DNA from: Salinigranum rubrum
GTDB taxonomy: Archaea; Halobacteriota; Halobacteria; Halobacteriales; Haloferacaceae
Reading direction: 5' to 3'
Assembly (NCBI RefSeq): GCF_002906575.1
Contig: NZ_CP026310.1
Coordinates: forward strand, 62,001-126,000
DNA length: 64,000 bases
Under the pieces are notes generated by a model. The model was not told the origin of the DNA. It did no database searches and was given only the letters and a program-made list of their open reading frames with translations. Shown in pieces: positions 55,178-62,729 of this stretch. Within the stretch, counting starts at the first letter, position 1, and each line of letters opens with the position of its first letter. A program made the position numbers and the translations under genes.

Positions 55178-56410
55178 CTACTCTCGAGTCCAGTCCTGCA
55201 TCCGACTGTCCTCAAGGATCGTTTCGCGAACGACTTGCAGGTCTTCGATGAGACGGTTCTGAAGATGAATTCCACCTGCACTACCCTTGTTGATCTTTTC
55301 AATTTCGATGACCCCGAGGAACGCTTGTTCTTTTAGAATGTCGCGGAATCGTCGAACCGAGAGGATGTCCATATCGAGGTGGTTGCAGATTCGTTCGTAC
55401 TGGTCGTACACCCGGCTCGTGAGGAAGGCTTCGTCGTTGGAGTTGACGCTTAATTCGGTCAGTGCGAGTAGCGCGGCTTTCGCTTGCGTGGGCGCACCGT
55501 TCACGAGTTCTCTAAACCGGTCCTTTTCGGCATGTTGCTGAGCTTGCCGAACGTGTTCCTCCGTCACTTGCTCTGCACCGGCCTCAAATGCGACCTCCCC
55601 AGCATGACGAAGAATATCAATCGCCTTCCGAGCGTCGCCGTGTTCCTGCGCAGCAAAAGCAGCTGAGAGCGGAATCACGTCCTCGGAAAGAACGTCGTCC
55701 TGGAAGGCGTCCTCCCGATTGAACATGATTTCGCGAAGCTGGTTCGCATCGTACGGTTTGAAGAACAGTTCCTTGTGCTGGAAGCTGCTTTTCACGCGCT
55801 CGTTGACGTTATCGACATACTGAATCTTGTTACTGATCGCGATGATGCCTACACTACAGTTAATCTTCCCTGCTTCCTCAGCTCGTGAGAGTTTCATCAG
55901 GACGCTATCGTCATTCATTAGATCGATCTCGTCCAAGATGATGATCACAGAATCAAATTGTGCGTCAAGCGTCTTCCAGAGGAGTTTGTAATACTTCGAC
56001 GTGCTGAGACCAGTGTGAGGGACGGTGATTCCAGTAGTTGATTCATCGTTCAATTTCGCCGCAAGAGATGAGACAGCTTGAGTCTCGGTATTGTCCTCAG
56101 CACAATCAATATACGCTGTTCCAATCTCTACACCGTCTTGGGCGGCATTTTGCGCCCGTTGACTGACGTGTTTTGAAACAAGAGATTTACCAGTCCCTGT
56201 CTTCCCGTAGATCATCACGTTCTCTGGAGAGTACCCGTGGACAGCGCCGTTGAGACGTTTGGCGAGTTTCGAGATCTCCTCATCGCGACCGACGATCCGG
56301 TCAGCTTCCGGAACGTGACCGATTTTCAGGAGATCCTTGTTCGCGAAGATACGATGCCCGGATTCAAACAGTGGGTCGTCGACAGAACTGGGTGAAGAGT
56401 CGGGCGTCAT
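55178..56410 (-). CDS. orc1: Orc1/Cdc6 replication initiator
   Basis: The 410-residue AAA+ protein has MIYGKTGTGKSLVSKHVSQR (Walker A), SVIIILDEIDLMNDD (Walker B), VGIIAISNKIQYVD (sensor 1) and EHGDARKAIDILRHAGEVAF (sensor 2), followed by a C-terminal winged helix (SVRRFRDILKEQAFLGVIEI). It binds ORB repeats and opens the origin. Repeats flank the gene on both sides, with an AT-rich stretch upstream, so this is an autonomous origin-initiator unit of the kind found on haloarchaeal plasmids and secondary chromosomal origins. Start ATG 56410. Confidence 0.88.
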   Translation of the reverse strand: MTPDSSPSSVDDPLFESGHRIFANKDLLKIGHVPEADRIVGRDEEISKLAKRLNGAVHGYSPENVMIYGKTGTGKSLVSKHVSQRAQNAAQDGVEIGTAYIDCAEDNTETQAVSSLAAKLNDESTTGITVPHTGLSTSKYYKLLWKTLDAQFDSVIIILDEIDLMNDDSVLMKLSRAEEAGKINCSVGIIAISNKIQYVDNVNERVKSSFQHKELFFKPYDANQLREIMFNREDAFQDDVLSEDVIPLSAAFAAQEHGDARKAIDILRHAGEVAFEAGAEQVTEEHVRQAQQHAEKDRFRELVNGAPTQAKAALLALTELSVNSNDEAFLTSRVYDQYERICNHLDMDILSVRRFRDILKEQAFLGVIEIEKINKGSAGGIHLQNRLIEDLQVVRETILEDSRMQDWTRE

Positions 56411-56462
56411 TAAGTATCACACGATGTGAGCGGATGGAGTATAAATCTAGTGGAGGAAACCA

Positions 56463-56635
56463 CCCCACGTTTCCGACGTTACTTATCCAGGATCAGCCGT
56501 AAAATGGCTTAATTCGGTGAAATCGGACTACTGATAATATAACCGCATTTCCGACGTAGGGGTAGAAAACCTAGAGACGGTAGCGTGGTCATGATTTCGA
56601 AGCTCGTACCCACACACCCTACATTTCCGTCGTAA
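56463..56635 (+). repeat. Origin recognition boxes, group of three
   Basis: Direct copies CACCCCACGTTTCCGACGTTAC (core shown only; 56463-56482), CCGCATTTCCGACGTA (56543-56558) and ACATTTCCGTCGTAA (56615-56635) lie 50-225 bases upstream of the orc1 ATG. They share orientation with the downstream group. Confidence 0.72.
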
Positions 56636-56739
56636 TCGCATACCGGCAGGGGAGGGGAGTTGAAGAGGACGTCCACGACGGAAGAACCGGGACAAGAGCG
56701 CTATTGCCGTCCACAAATAGACGTCTGAAGGAAGATCTA

Positions 56740-56930
56740 AAGAGGTTTGTTTCGCCTGAGGAGAGCGAAGTACCTCTTCTCCTTATACCAAGCGAAGCAT
56801 GCTTAATGAGCGTTTCTCACTGATACTATTTTAATCTATGTCAGACAGATCTTAGTTTATATCTAGATAATCTTTAACATAATATTGCTAATATCTGTAT
56901 ACTACTGATCTTGGTCTCGTCCTACGCTGT
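56740..56930. other. AT-rich stretch, putative DNA unwinding element
   Basis: Between two inverted ORB groups, the sequence becomes strongly A+T-rich (for example TTTATATCTAGATAATC and TTAACATAATATTGC). This is the expected place for origin melting. Compared with the G+C-rich surroundings the contrast is obvious by eye; no gene is present. Confidence 0.6.
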
Positions 56931-56940
56931 CGTAGGGAAA

Positions 56941-57020
56941 CGACGGAAACATGGGGGGTGTGATGGACTTAGTATCGGTCCTACCTCCTTCACAGCCTCA
57001 AGTTACGACGGAAACGTGGG
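56941..57020 (-). repeat. Origin recognition boxes, inverted group of two
   Basis: CGACGGAAACATGGGG (56941-56956) and TTACGACGGAAACGTGGG (57003-57020) are reverse complements of the ORB core and face the AT-rich stretch from the far side, giving the inverted arrangement typical of archaeal origins. Confidence 0.72.
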
Positions 57021-57353
57021 TGGGTGTCTTCCCTCCCCAATCGGTCTGATATCTCCTCGAGACGACTCTCACATTCCTTTTTCCCAGACAGCGCTTCGTC
57101 TTACGTGGCAACGTCCAAGTCTCTATTGCGAGGCTCGTCGGTGTTACGAGGTTCGCCGGGGGCCGGTGGTTCGTAGGACATCGGTTGCTCTCGCGTCGTT
57201 CGTACGTAGCAGCGTGGAGCAGCCCAATATTCGGTGCATTCCGGCGAGTATCGGCGGAATATTTTTTATGTCAGCAGCGTCCGGCCGGTTGATTCGCCAG
57301 CGCGGCCAGCGCGTCGAGTGTGGCGTGTTCGAACTGAGAGGGAGCCACTTGAT

Positions 57354-57515
57354 GTGAGCATCGAGCGGCGACTCAAGGAGTTCTGGACGCAGATGACGTG
57401 CCCACGTTGTACCATCCGAGCATCCACACGTGAGAATCCTCTGCTTATGGCGTTTCAGTATCTGGATCGTGTCGCTGAGTTGATGCGGGAGGAGAGATTC
57501 GGTGCTCTTGATTGA
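57354..57515 (+). CDS. Possible 53-residue protein with one CxxC
   Basis: GTG 57354 opens MSIERRLKEFWTQMTCPRCT and ends MREERFGALD. There is one CxxC and a charged helix. No ribosome site is obvious and the family is not recognised. The rest of 57021-57353 holds only scattered frames without features. Confidence 0.3.
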   Translation: MSIERRLKEFWTQMTCPRCTIRASTRENPLLMAFQYLDRVAELMREERFGALD

Positions 57516-57973
57516 ATTGAAATGAGCTGTTGGCAGTTGGTGGTGCGAGGAGTGAAGTCAGACGAACGGCCTTCATCTCTGCAATGGTTGAAGTCACGTT
57601 AACTTTGCCGTGAGTTGTGGTAGACTGTTGTCTCCATCGCGGAGACCGTGGAACCAACACCGTGACAATCTCATATTTTAAATCTTCACCCGTCATTAAT
57701 AGATATCATCTGTCTATTCTGTTTGAAAATAAACATATATAAGGTGTCGACGAATATGTAACTCAAATAGCAAGGCTATGTGAAAGCAATTCGGTGTGAA
57801 ATTTCACACGCTTTTTCGCTAAAGCCTTTGATCGAGTGTGCAAGAGTGTATTGAAAAGACAAAAATACCTACTAAATTAAAGGTTTTTCATAAAAATGGG
57901 ATAGTTCTACTAGGGTTTTAACTTCTATCACTCCATACCAGAGACTAACAATGGCAATATGAGAAATGAACGG

Positions 57974-58101
57974 CCTGGCTGAAATCCAGGTCAACGGCCA
58001 GGTTAGTGCTCTCGCTTTGAGAGGCTGTGGAGCACTAACCCGATCGCCACCTCTGTGATAGAGGCGTGCTGGGGCTATACCAGCCCCGTTTAGCGTACGC
58101 T
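57974..58101 (+). ncRNA. Run of five stem-loops, candidate structured RNA
   Basis: Successive perfect stems: CCTGG/CCAGG (57974-57990), GGTTAGTGCTC/GAGCACTAACC (58001-58040, 11 base pairs), CCTCT/AGAGG (58050-58064), GGGGCT/AGCCCC (58071-58087) and the palindrome AGCGTACGCT (58092-58101). A further CCAGG at 57998-58002 could compete for the first stem. They lie about 100 bases before ATG 58211, with CGGAGGTGA at 58161-58169. Strand and function are uncertain: leader RNA, small RNA or single-strand replication structure. No coding potential on either strand explains the stems. Confidence 0.45.
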
Positions 58102-58210
58102 TTAGACGGTTAAAAACAATCGTGCATGGAGAGGGGGATTCATCCTGCTTTCTCAATTCCGGAGGTGAAATAGATTCAAATCTAGGAAATTGAACGAACC
58201 ACAGGCGGAT

Positions 58211-58708
58211 ATGGTAGCTGAACTGACGCAAGAAGAGATAATTCTGGTCGGCCTTCGAGCAACTGGGATCAGTGTTTCAGAGTTACAAAAATTCGATATT
58301 TCAACTGTTGATGACCTCGGAATAGTTCAAGGGGATACATTGAAAATTGGGGAAATTGATGTGGATAATTCGTCCGAGAAGCAGCGGCTAGTGAACCTGC
58401 TCTTGAAGAGTATCGAGAGCAGCCAATTGGCCAGATTTGATATACCATCGGGGAAGGTGCCACGCATACGGTTTCGGGATGGCGCCATCCGCGTAGGTGG
58501 ACTCGCCCAGCGCGCCGAATTCATCGAAGAACTCGTCGTGATCCATCATCAGTTCGTTCAATCGTTCGCGCTCACCGTCGGACTCCTCGGGCCGTATCGG
58601 CGTCGACTAAGCCGATGTTGGAAACGGTTTCGGTGGCCCGTCAGGAGAGAGCGCCGCTTTGCCCTCACGTCTCCGCTGTACCGCGCTTCGAGTGATGTAT
58701 CGAGATAA
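58211..58708 (+). CDS. Hypothetical protein, probably fused to foreign 3' end
   Basis: ATG 58211 begins MVAELTQEEIILVGLRATGI, and about 80 residues (to FDIPSGK) look like a normal acidic/helical protein with a helix-hairpin pattern (SVSELQKFDISTVDDLG). After about 58465 the frame reads Arg-rich text that is the antisense of a different gene fragment, and base composition jumps. I infer that a recombination junction truncated the gene and that the present C-terminus (WKRFRWPVRRERRFALTS) is accidental. Function unknown. Confidence 0.35.
   Translation: MVAELTQEEIILVGLRATGISVSELQKFDISTVDDLGIVQGDTLKIGEIDVDNSSEKQRLVNLLLKSIESSQLARFDIPSGKVPRIRFRDGAIRVGGLAQRAEFIEELVVIHHQFVQSFALTVGLLGPYRRRLSRCWKRFRWPVRRERRFALTSPLYRASSDVSR
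58470..58595 (-). pseudogene. Carboxymuconolactone-decarboxylase-like remnant
   Basis: The minus strand reads ERERLNELMMDHDEFFDEFG, then ALGESTYADGAIPKP, resembling the start of haloarchaeal carboxymuconolactone decarboxylase/AhpD-like proteins (RERLNDLVMDH, YxDGALDxKTKEL). The rest of the domain, with its CxxC, is missing where the low-G+C region begins. Probably cut by the recombination that joined the plasmid-like segment to the chromosome-like segment. Confidence 0.4.
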
Positions 58709-58719
58709 GTGTTTAGATA

Positions 58720-58983
58720 TCAAAGCCTCTCTTCGAGGTCCTTCCGTTCGAGTTCGGACGTGATTGCGGTAGGGCAGCGCTCATCGTTCTTCCATCGTGA
58801 CATTTCACGATCTCGCTCTCTGACGGGAGTCGAAAAAATCGGAATCGGTCGTGTAGTGGGCAACGTATCCCGAGGAGTCCAAGAGTGATCCCACTCAGTA
58901 TCGCTGGCGAAAATCGTTTTCGGTTCCGACTTGTTTCTCATCACCGGGAGACTGTTCCTCTTCTGTCTGGATACTGCTGTCAA
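58720..58983 (-). CDS. Doubtful open frame of 87 codons
   Basis: The frame reads basic and polar throughout (MTAVSRQKRNSLPVMRNKSE, ending ITSELERKDLEERL). It lacks the acidic character of genuine haloarchaeal proteins except at the end, and no family is recognised. It may be part of junction debris. Listed only because no other gene occupies 58720-59131. Confidence 0.15.
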   Translation of the reverse strand: MTAVSRQKRNSLPVMRNKSEPKTIFASDTEWDHSWTPRDTLPTTRPIPIFSTPVRERDREMSRWKNDERCPTAITSELERKDLEERL

Positions 58984-59131
58984 AATTTGGCAGCGAGATA
59001 ATATACAGAGAGTTCTGTATTCTTAAGTTCGGCACGGCGCTGTTCTCGATCGGACCTATCTATCATACACACATTCGAGTCGTTTTTCATCGACTCGGAA
59101 GGATGACGGCGGCGGTCGCCCGACGGCCTGA

Positions 59132-62100
59132 CTACAGGCGCTCGGCGACCGCTTCGATGGGGTGTGGCGGGATATCGTCGGTCCCGTCGCGATCACCTAG
59201 CTGCGAACGACACGACCCGCCGGGTGCGACGACCCGTTCGCCATCGCTCTCGTCGACCTCCTCGAACAGGAGGCGACCGATGGCCTTCGAGAGGTCGTAG
59301 TGCTCGTCGTGGTACCCGAAGCTCCCGGCCATCCCGCAACAGGTCGAGTCGAGGGGGGCGACGTCGTACCCGACGCGGCGAAGGACGCCAACCGCGTGAT
59401 GGTCCTTGTTCGTCGCTTTCTGGTTGCAGTGTCCGTGATAGCTCAGTGAGCCCGCCACACCGGACGTTCTGTCTTCGACCGGGAGCGACTCGTCGAGACG
59501 GTGAACGTCGAGATACTCCAAGACCCCGTAGGCGCTCTCGGCGACGAGTTCGACGTCTCGGCCGTCGAGCAAGTCTCGGTACTCGTCTTGGAACATCACG
59601 GCGTCGGACGGTTCGACGAAAACGATGTCCCAGCCGTTGGCCACGGCGTTCGCCATCCGGTCGACGTTCGTCCGCGCTCGCTCGGCGGCGAGGTCGAGCA
59701 TCCCCGTCGAGTAGGCGGCCCGACCCGACGGCGCGGTGTCGCCGGGAATGACGACGTGTACGCCCGCCGCTTCGAGCGCTTCGACGGCCGCTTTGCCCGC
59801 CGCGGGATACGAGTAGTTCGTGTACGTGTCGGGGAACAGGACGACTCGACGCTCGGCGTCGGCCCGGTCGATCGACGACCCGCCGCGCGCCGCGAACCAG
59901 TGCCGAAGGGTCTCCCGGCGGAAGCGAGGCAGTTCCCGCTCCGGTGCGATACCGAACAGTCTCTGCATGACGGTCCGCGCGCCCGGTATCTCGGTCGCCC
60001 AGTTCGAGACGGGTGCCAGCATCGATCCCACCTTCGACGCGGTGTCGATGTTTGCGAACAGGCGCTCGCGGAGGTCGACGCCCGCCTTCTCGTGGTGCTG
60101 GTGTTTCACTTCGGTCTTCAGTTTCGCCATGTCGACGCCGGTCGGACAGTCGCTCTTGCACCCCTTACACCCGATGCAGAGATCCAACACCTCCGACTGG
60201 AATCGATCCGAGTGAATCTCCTCTTCGGGCAAATCGCCGCTGATGGCCGAGCGCAGGAGGTTCGCCCGCCCGCGCGTCGTCTGCACCTCCTCTTTCGACG
60301 CGCGGTACGTGGGACACATCACCTCTTCGCCCGTCTGCCGGCAGGTGCCACAGCCGTTACAGAGTTCGACGAGGTGCGAGAATCCCCCCTCCTCGGAGAA
60401 GTCGAGCGTCGTCTGCGGCTCTATCGACTGGTACGCCGCCCCGTACCGCAGGTTCTCGCGCATGTCCGCGCCCACGCCGCGGTCCGTATCCGGTCCGACG
60501 TCGTCCGAACCGTCGCGGTAGACGACGTTGCCGGGGTGCATCCACCACTCGGGATCGAACGCGGTTTTTACCTCCTTGAACGCCCGCCAGAGGTCGTCGC
60601 CGTACATCTTCGGCGTGAATTCGGTGCGAGCCATCCCGTCGCCGTGTTCGCCCGAGAACGAACCGTTGTGTTCGAGGACCAGGTCGGTCACGTCGTCGGT
60701 GATGGAGTGCATCGCCTCGATTCCCGCCTCTTCTTTCAGGTTCAGAATCGGTCGGATGTGGAGCGTCCCCGACCCCGCGTGCGCGAAGTAAGCCGCCGAC
60801 GTGTCGTGATTGTGGAGGACGTCTTCGAACTTCTGGACGTACTCGGCCAACTCGGCCGGTGGAACGGTTGCGTCTTCGATGAACGGGTAGGGTTTCGGGT
60901 CGCCGTCCATGCCCATCAACAGCGGAATCGCGGCCTTACGGAGCTTCCAGATGTCGGCTTGCTCTTCGTCCGTGTACGCTTCGACGACGGCGAACGCCTC
61001 GCCGTCGTCGAGGAACCGGTCGTTCGTGGCCGCGATGGCCTCCTCGAAGTCCGCGTGGAGTTCCGAGTCGTATTCGAGCATGAGGGCCGCCTCCGTCCCC
61101 TCGGGGATCGGTTCGACGTACTGCGCGTAGCCGTCGGAGTCGGCGGCGAGTCGGAACACCTCGTCGTCCATCAACTCGACGGCGCTCACGTCGTACTCGA
61201 GTGCGACCGGAACGGCCTGCATGGCCTTCACCAAGTCGTCGAAGCAGTACAGCGCGAGCGCCGTCTCCTCGGGAACGGTCACGAGCGAGAGTTCGGCCTC
61301 GACGATGACGCCGAGCGTCCCTTCGGACCCGACGAACAGTTTCGCGAGGTTCATCACGCGCTCTCCGTCGGTGTTCTCGTAGACGACCCGGTCGAGGTTG
61401 TAGCCCGTGACTCGCCGTTTCAGGTCGGGGTACCGGGTCTCGATCTCGTCCGCGTTCTCCTCGACCACCTCGCGGACGGTGCGGTAGATGTGCGCCTCGC
61501 GGTCGTCCTTCGAGACGATGTCCTCCCACTCCGGAGAGTCGATCACGACTTCGCGGGCGTCGATGACCGATCCGTCCGAGAGAACGGCCGTCACGGCGTC
61601 GGTGTACGCGTCGGTGATGCCGTAGCGGACCGAGTGCGCCCCGGTGGAGTTGTTCCCGATCCCACCGCCGACCGTCGCGCGGTTGGACGACGCCGGGTCC
61701 GGCGCGAACTTCAGGCCGTAGTCCGCGAGTTCGTCGTCTAAGTCGTCCTGAACGACGCCGGGTTGGATCCGTGCGGTCTGTTCTTCGGGGTCGATATCGA
61801 GGACGCCGTCCATGTGCCGCGAGACGTCCAACACGACACACCCGGGACCCACCGTCTGTCCCGCGAGCGACGACCCCGTCCCGCGCGGGAGTATCGGGAC
61901 GCCGTGGTTCGTCGCCACCTCCACCGCCGACTGCACGTCGTCGATGTCCGTCGGGTACACGACCCCGGCGGGTCGCGCGCTGTAGATACTGCCGTCGGTC
62001 GCGTAGAGGACTTGCGTGTACTCGTCGAACTCCACCCTCCCATCGACTCGCGAGCGCAACTCGCTCGCCAGTTCGCGGTACTCCGCGACGTCCGGGCGAG

Positions 62101-62152
62101 GCTGGTCCAACTCTGTGGCAGACCAAGTAGCTGCGCCGTCTTCGATAGTCAT
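59132..62152 (-). CDS. FAD/Fe-S D-lactate (or glycolate) dehydrogenase
   Basis: ATG 62152 gives 1006 residues. The N-terminal FAD-binding domain has ILPRGTGSSLAGQTVGPGCV and RATVGGGIGNNSTGAHSVRY. The oxidase C-terminal domain (about 260-530) has AAYFAHAGSGTLHIRPIL and GSFSGEHGDGMART. Then come two 4Fe-4S motifs (CNGCGTCRQTGEEVMCP, CIGCKGCKSDCPTGVD) and a cysteine-rich domain ending TCCGMAGSFGYHDEHYDLSK. This GlcD-GlpC fusion oxidises D-2-hydroxyacids and feeds electrons to the respiratory chain. Haloferax DLD has the same build. An upstream extension to 62227 is unneeded. G+C-rich, chromosome-like. Confidence 0.88.
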   Translation of the reverse strand: MTIEDGAATWSATELDQPRPDVAEYRELASELRSRVDGRVEFDEYTQVLYATDGSIYSARPAGVVYPTDIDDVQSAVEVATNHGVPILPRGTGSSLAGQTVGPGCVVLDVSRHMDGVLDIDPEEQTARIQPGVVQDDLDDELADYGLKFAPDPASSNRATVGGGIGNNSTGAHSVRYGITDAYTDAVTAVLSDGSVIDAREVVIDSPEWEDIVSKDDREAHIYRTVREVVEENADEIETRYPDLKRRVTGYNLDRVVYENTDGERVMNLAKLFVGSEGTLGVIVEAELSLVTVPEETALALYCFDDLVKAMQAVPVALEYDVSAVELMDDEVFRLAADSDGYAQYVEPIPEGTEAALMLEYDSELHADFEEAIAATNDRFLDDGEAFAVVEAYTDEEQADIWKLRKAAIPLLMGMDGDPKPYPFIEDATVPPAELAEYVQKFEDVLHNHDTSAAYFAHAGSGTLHIRPILNLKEEAGIEAMHSITDDVTDLVLEHNGSFSGEHGDGMARTEFTPKMYGDDLWRAFKEVKTAFDPEWWMHPGNVVYRDGSDDVGPDTDRGVGADMRENLRYGAAYQSIEPQTTLDFSEEGGFSHLVELCNGCGTCRQTGEEVMCPTYRASKEEVQTTRGRANLLRSAISGDLPEEEIHSDRFQSEVLDLCIGCKGCKSDCPTGVDMAKLKTEVKHQHHEKAGVDLRERLFANIDTASKVGSMLAPVSNWATEIPGARTVMQRLFGIAPERELPRFRRETLRHWFAARGGSSIDRADAERRVVLFPDTYTNYSYPAAGKAAVEALEAAGVHVVIPGDTAPSGRAAYSTGMLDLAAERARTNVDRMANAVANGWDIVFVEPSDAVMFQDEYRDLLDGRDVELVAESAYGVLEYLDVHRLDESLPVEDRTSGVAGSLSYHGHCNQKATNKDHHAVGVLRRVGYDVAPLDSTCCGMAGSFGYHDEHYDLSKAIGRLLFEEVDESDGERVVAPGGSCRSQLGDRDGTDDIPPHPIEAVAERL

Positions 62153-62255
62153 GAATCTTTCTCGTATTCGACAATAAATAAACATTGTGTTGGGGAGGCA
62201 CACGCGACGTGCTGATATCCCACACATATTTCACGCGCCATCTCTGACATGGGAT

Positions 62256-62636
62256 ATGTCCGACGCAACGATACTGCACATGTGTCTGAACGTGGCAGAC
62301 GCCGCGGAGTCGATCGCGTTCTACGAGCAGTTCGGATTCTCCGAGTCGTGGCAGTTCACCACGGCGGACGACGAGACGACGAACTACTACGTGGCCGACG
62401 GGAGCGGCGTCGAACTCCAACTGTCCGAGACCAAGAACGAGACGGAGTTCGAGATGGGTACCGGGTGGGACCACCTCGCCCTCGGCGTCGAGGACGTGGA
62501 CGAGACGGTCGAACGGATCGACCACTACGGGGTCGAGAAAGAACCCGGTCCCCAACCGGAGGCGGGAGCGTACACCGCGTTCGTGGAGGACCCGGATGGC
62601 CACCTCGTCGAACTCATCGAACCGCTCGACGACTGA
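62256..62636 (+). CDS. VOC-superfamily (glyoxalase I-like) protein
   Basis: From ATG 62256 the 126-residue single-domain protein reads ILHMCLNVADAAESIAFYEQ, GVELQLSETKNE, GTGWDHLALGVEDVDETVER and AFVEDPDGHLVELIEP. His at LHM, Glu at VELQL, His at DHLAL and Glu in LVELIE occupy the metal positions of lactoylglutathione-lyase-like proteins. Divergent to the D-lactate dehydrogenase gene with about 100 bases between. Because glyoxalase pathways produce D-lactate, joint regulation is attractive but inferred. Confidence 0.85.
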   Translation: MSDATILHMCLNVADAAESIAFYEQFGFSESWQFTTADDETTNYYVADGSGVELQLSETKNETEFEMGTGWDHLALGVEDVDETVERIDHYGVEKEPGPQPEAGAYTAFVEDPDGHLVELIEPLDD

Positions 62637-62729
62637 ACAGGCCCGCTACCCCCGTCGGAATCCCGTAACGCGGGAACATCCCGTCTCGCTGGCTTCGAGG
62701 AGAGACGGAGACGCTCCCTGTAACGCCGC

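Noticed and set aside
56911-57357. Plus-strand frame of 148 codons over the inverted ORB group
   Set aside because: It runs across origin repeats, lacks an acidic composition and any motif.
57445-57696. Minus-strand frame of 83 codons
   Set aside because: No recognised motif, composition not acidic, and it overlaps the slightly better 57354-57515 frame; possible relic only.
59501-61741. 746-codon antisense frame within the D-lactate dehydrogenase gene
   Set aside because: The other strand encodes a full FAD/Fe-S enzyme with all motifs; this frame is Arg/Val-rich shadow text.
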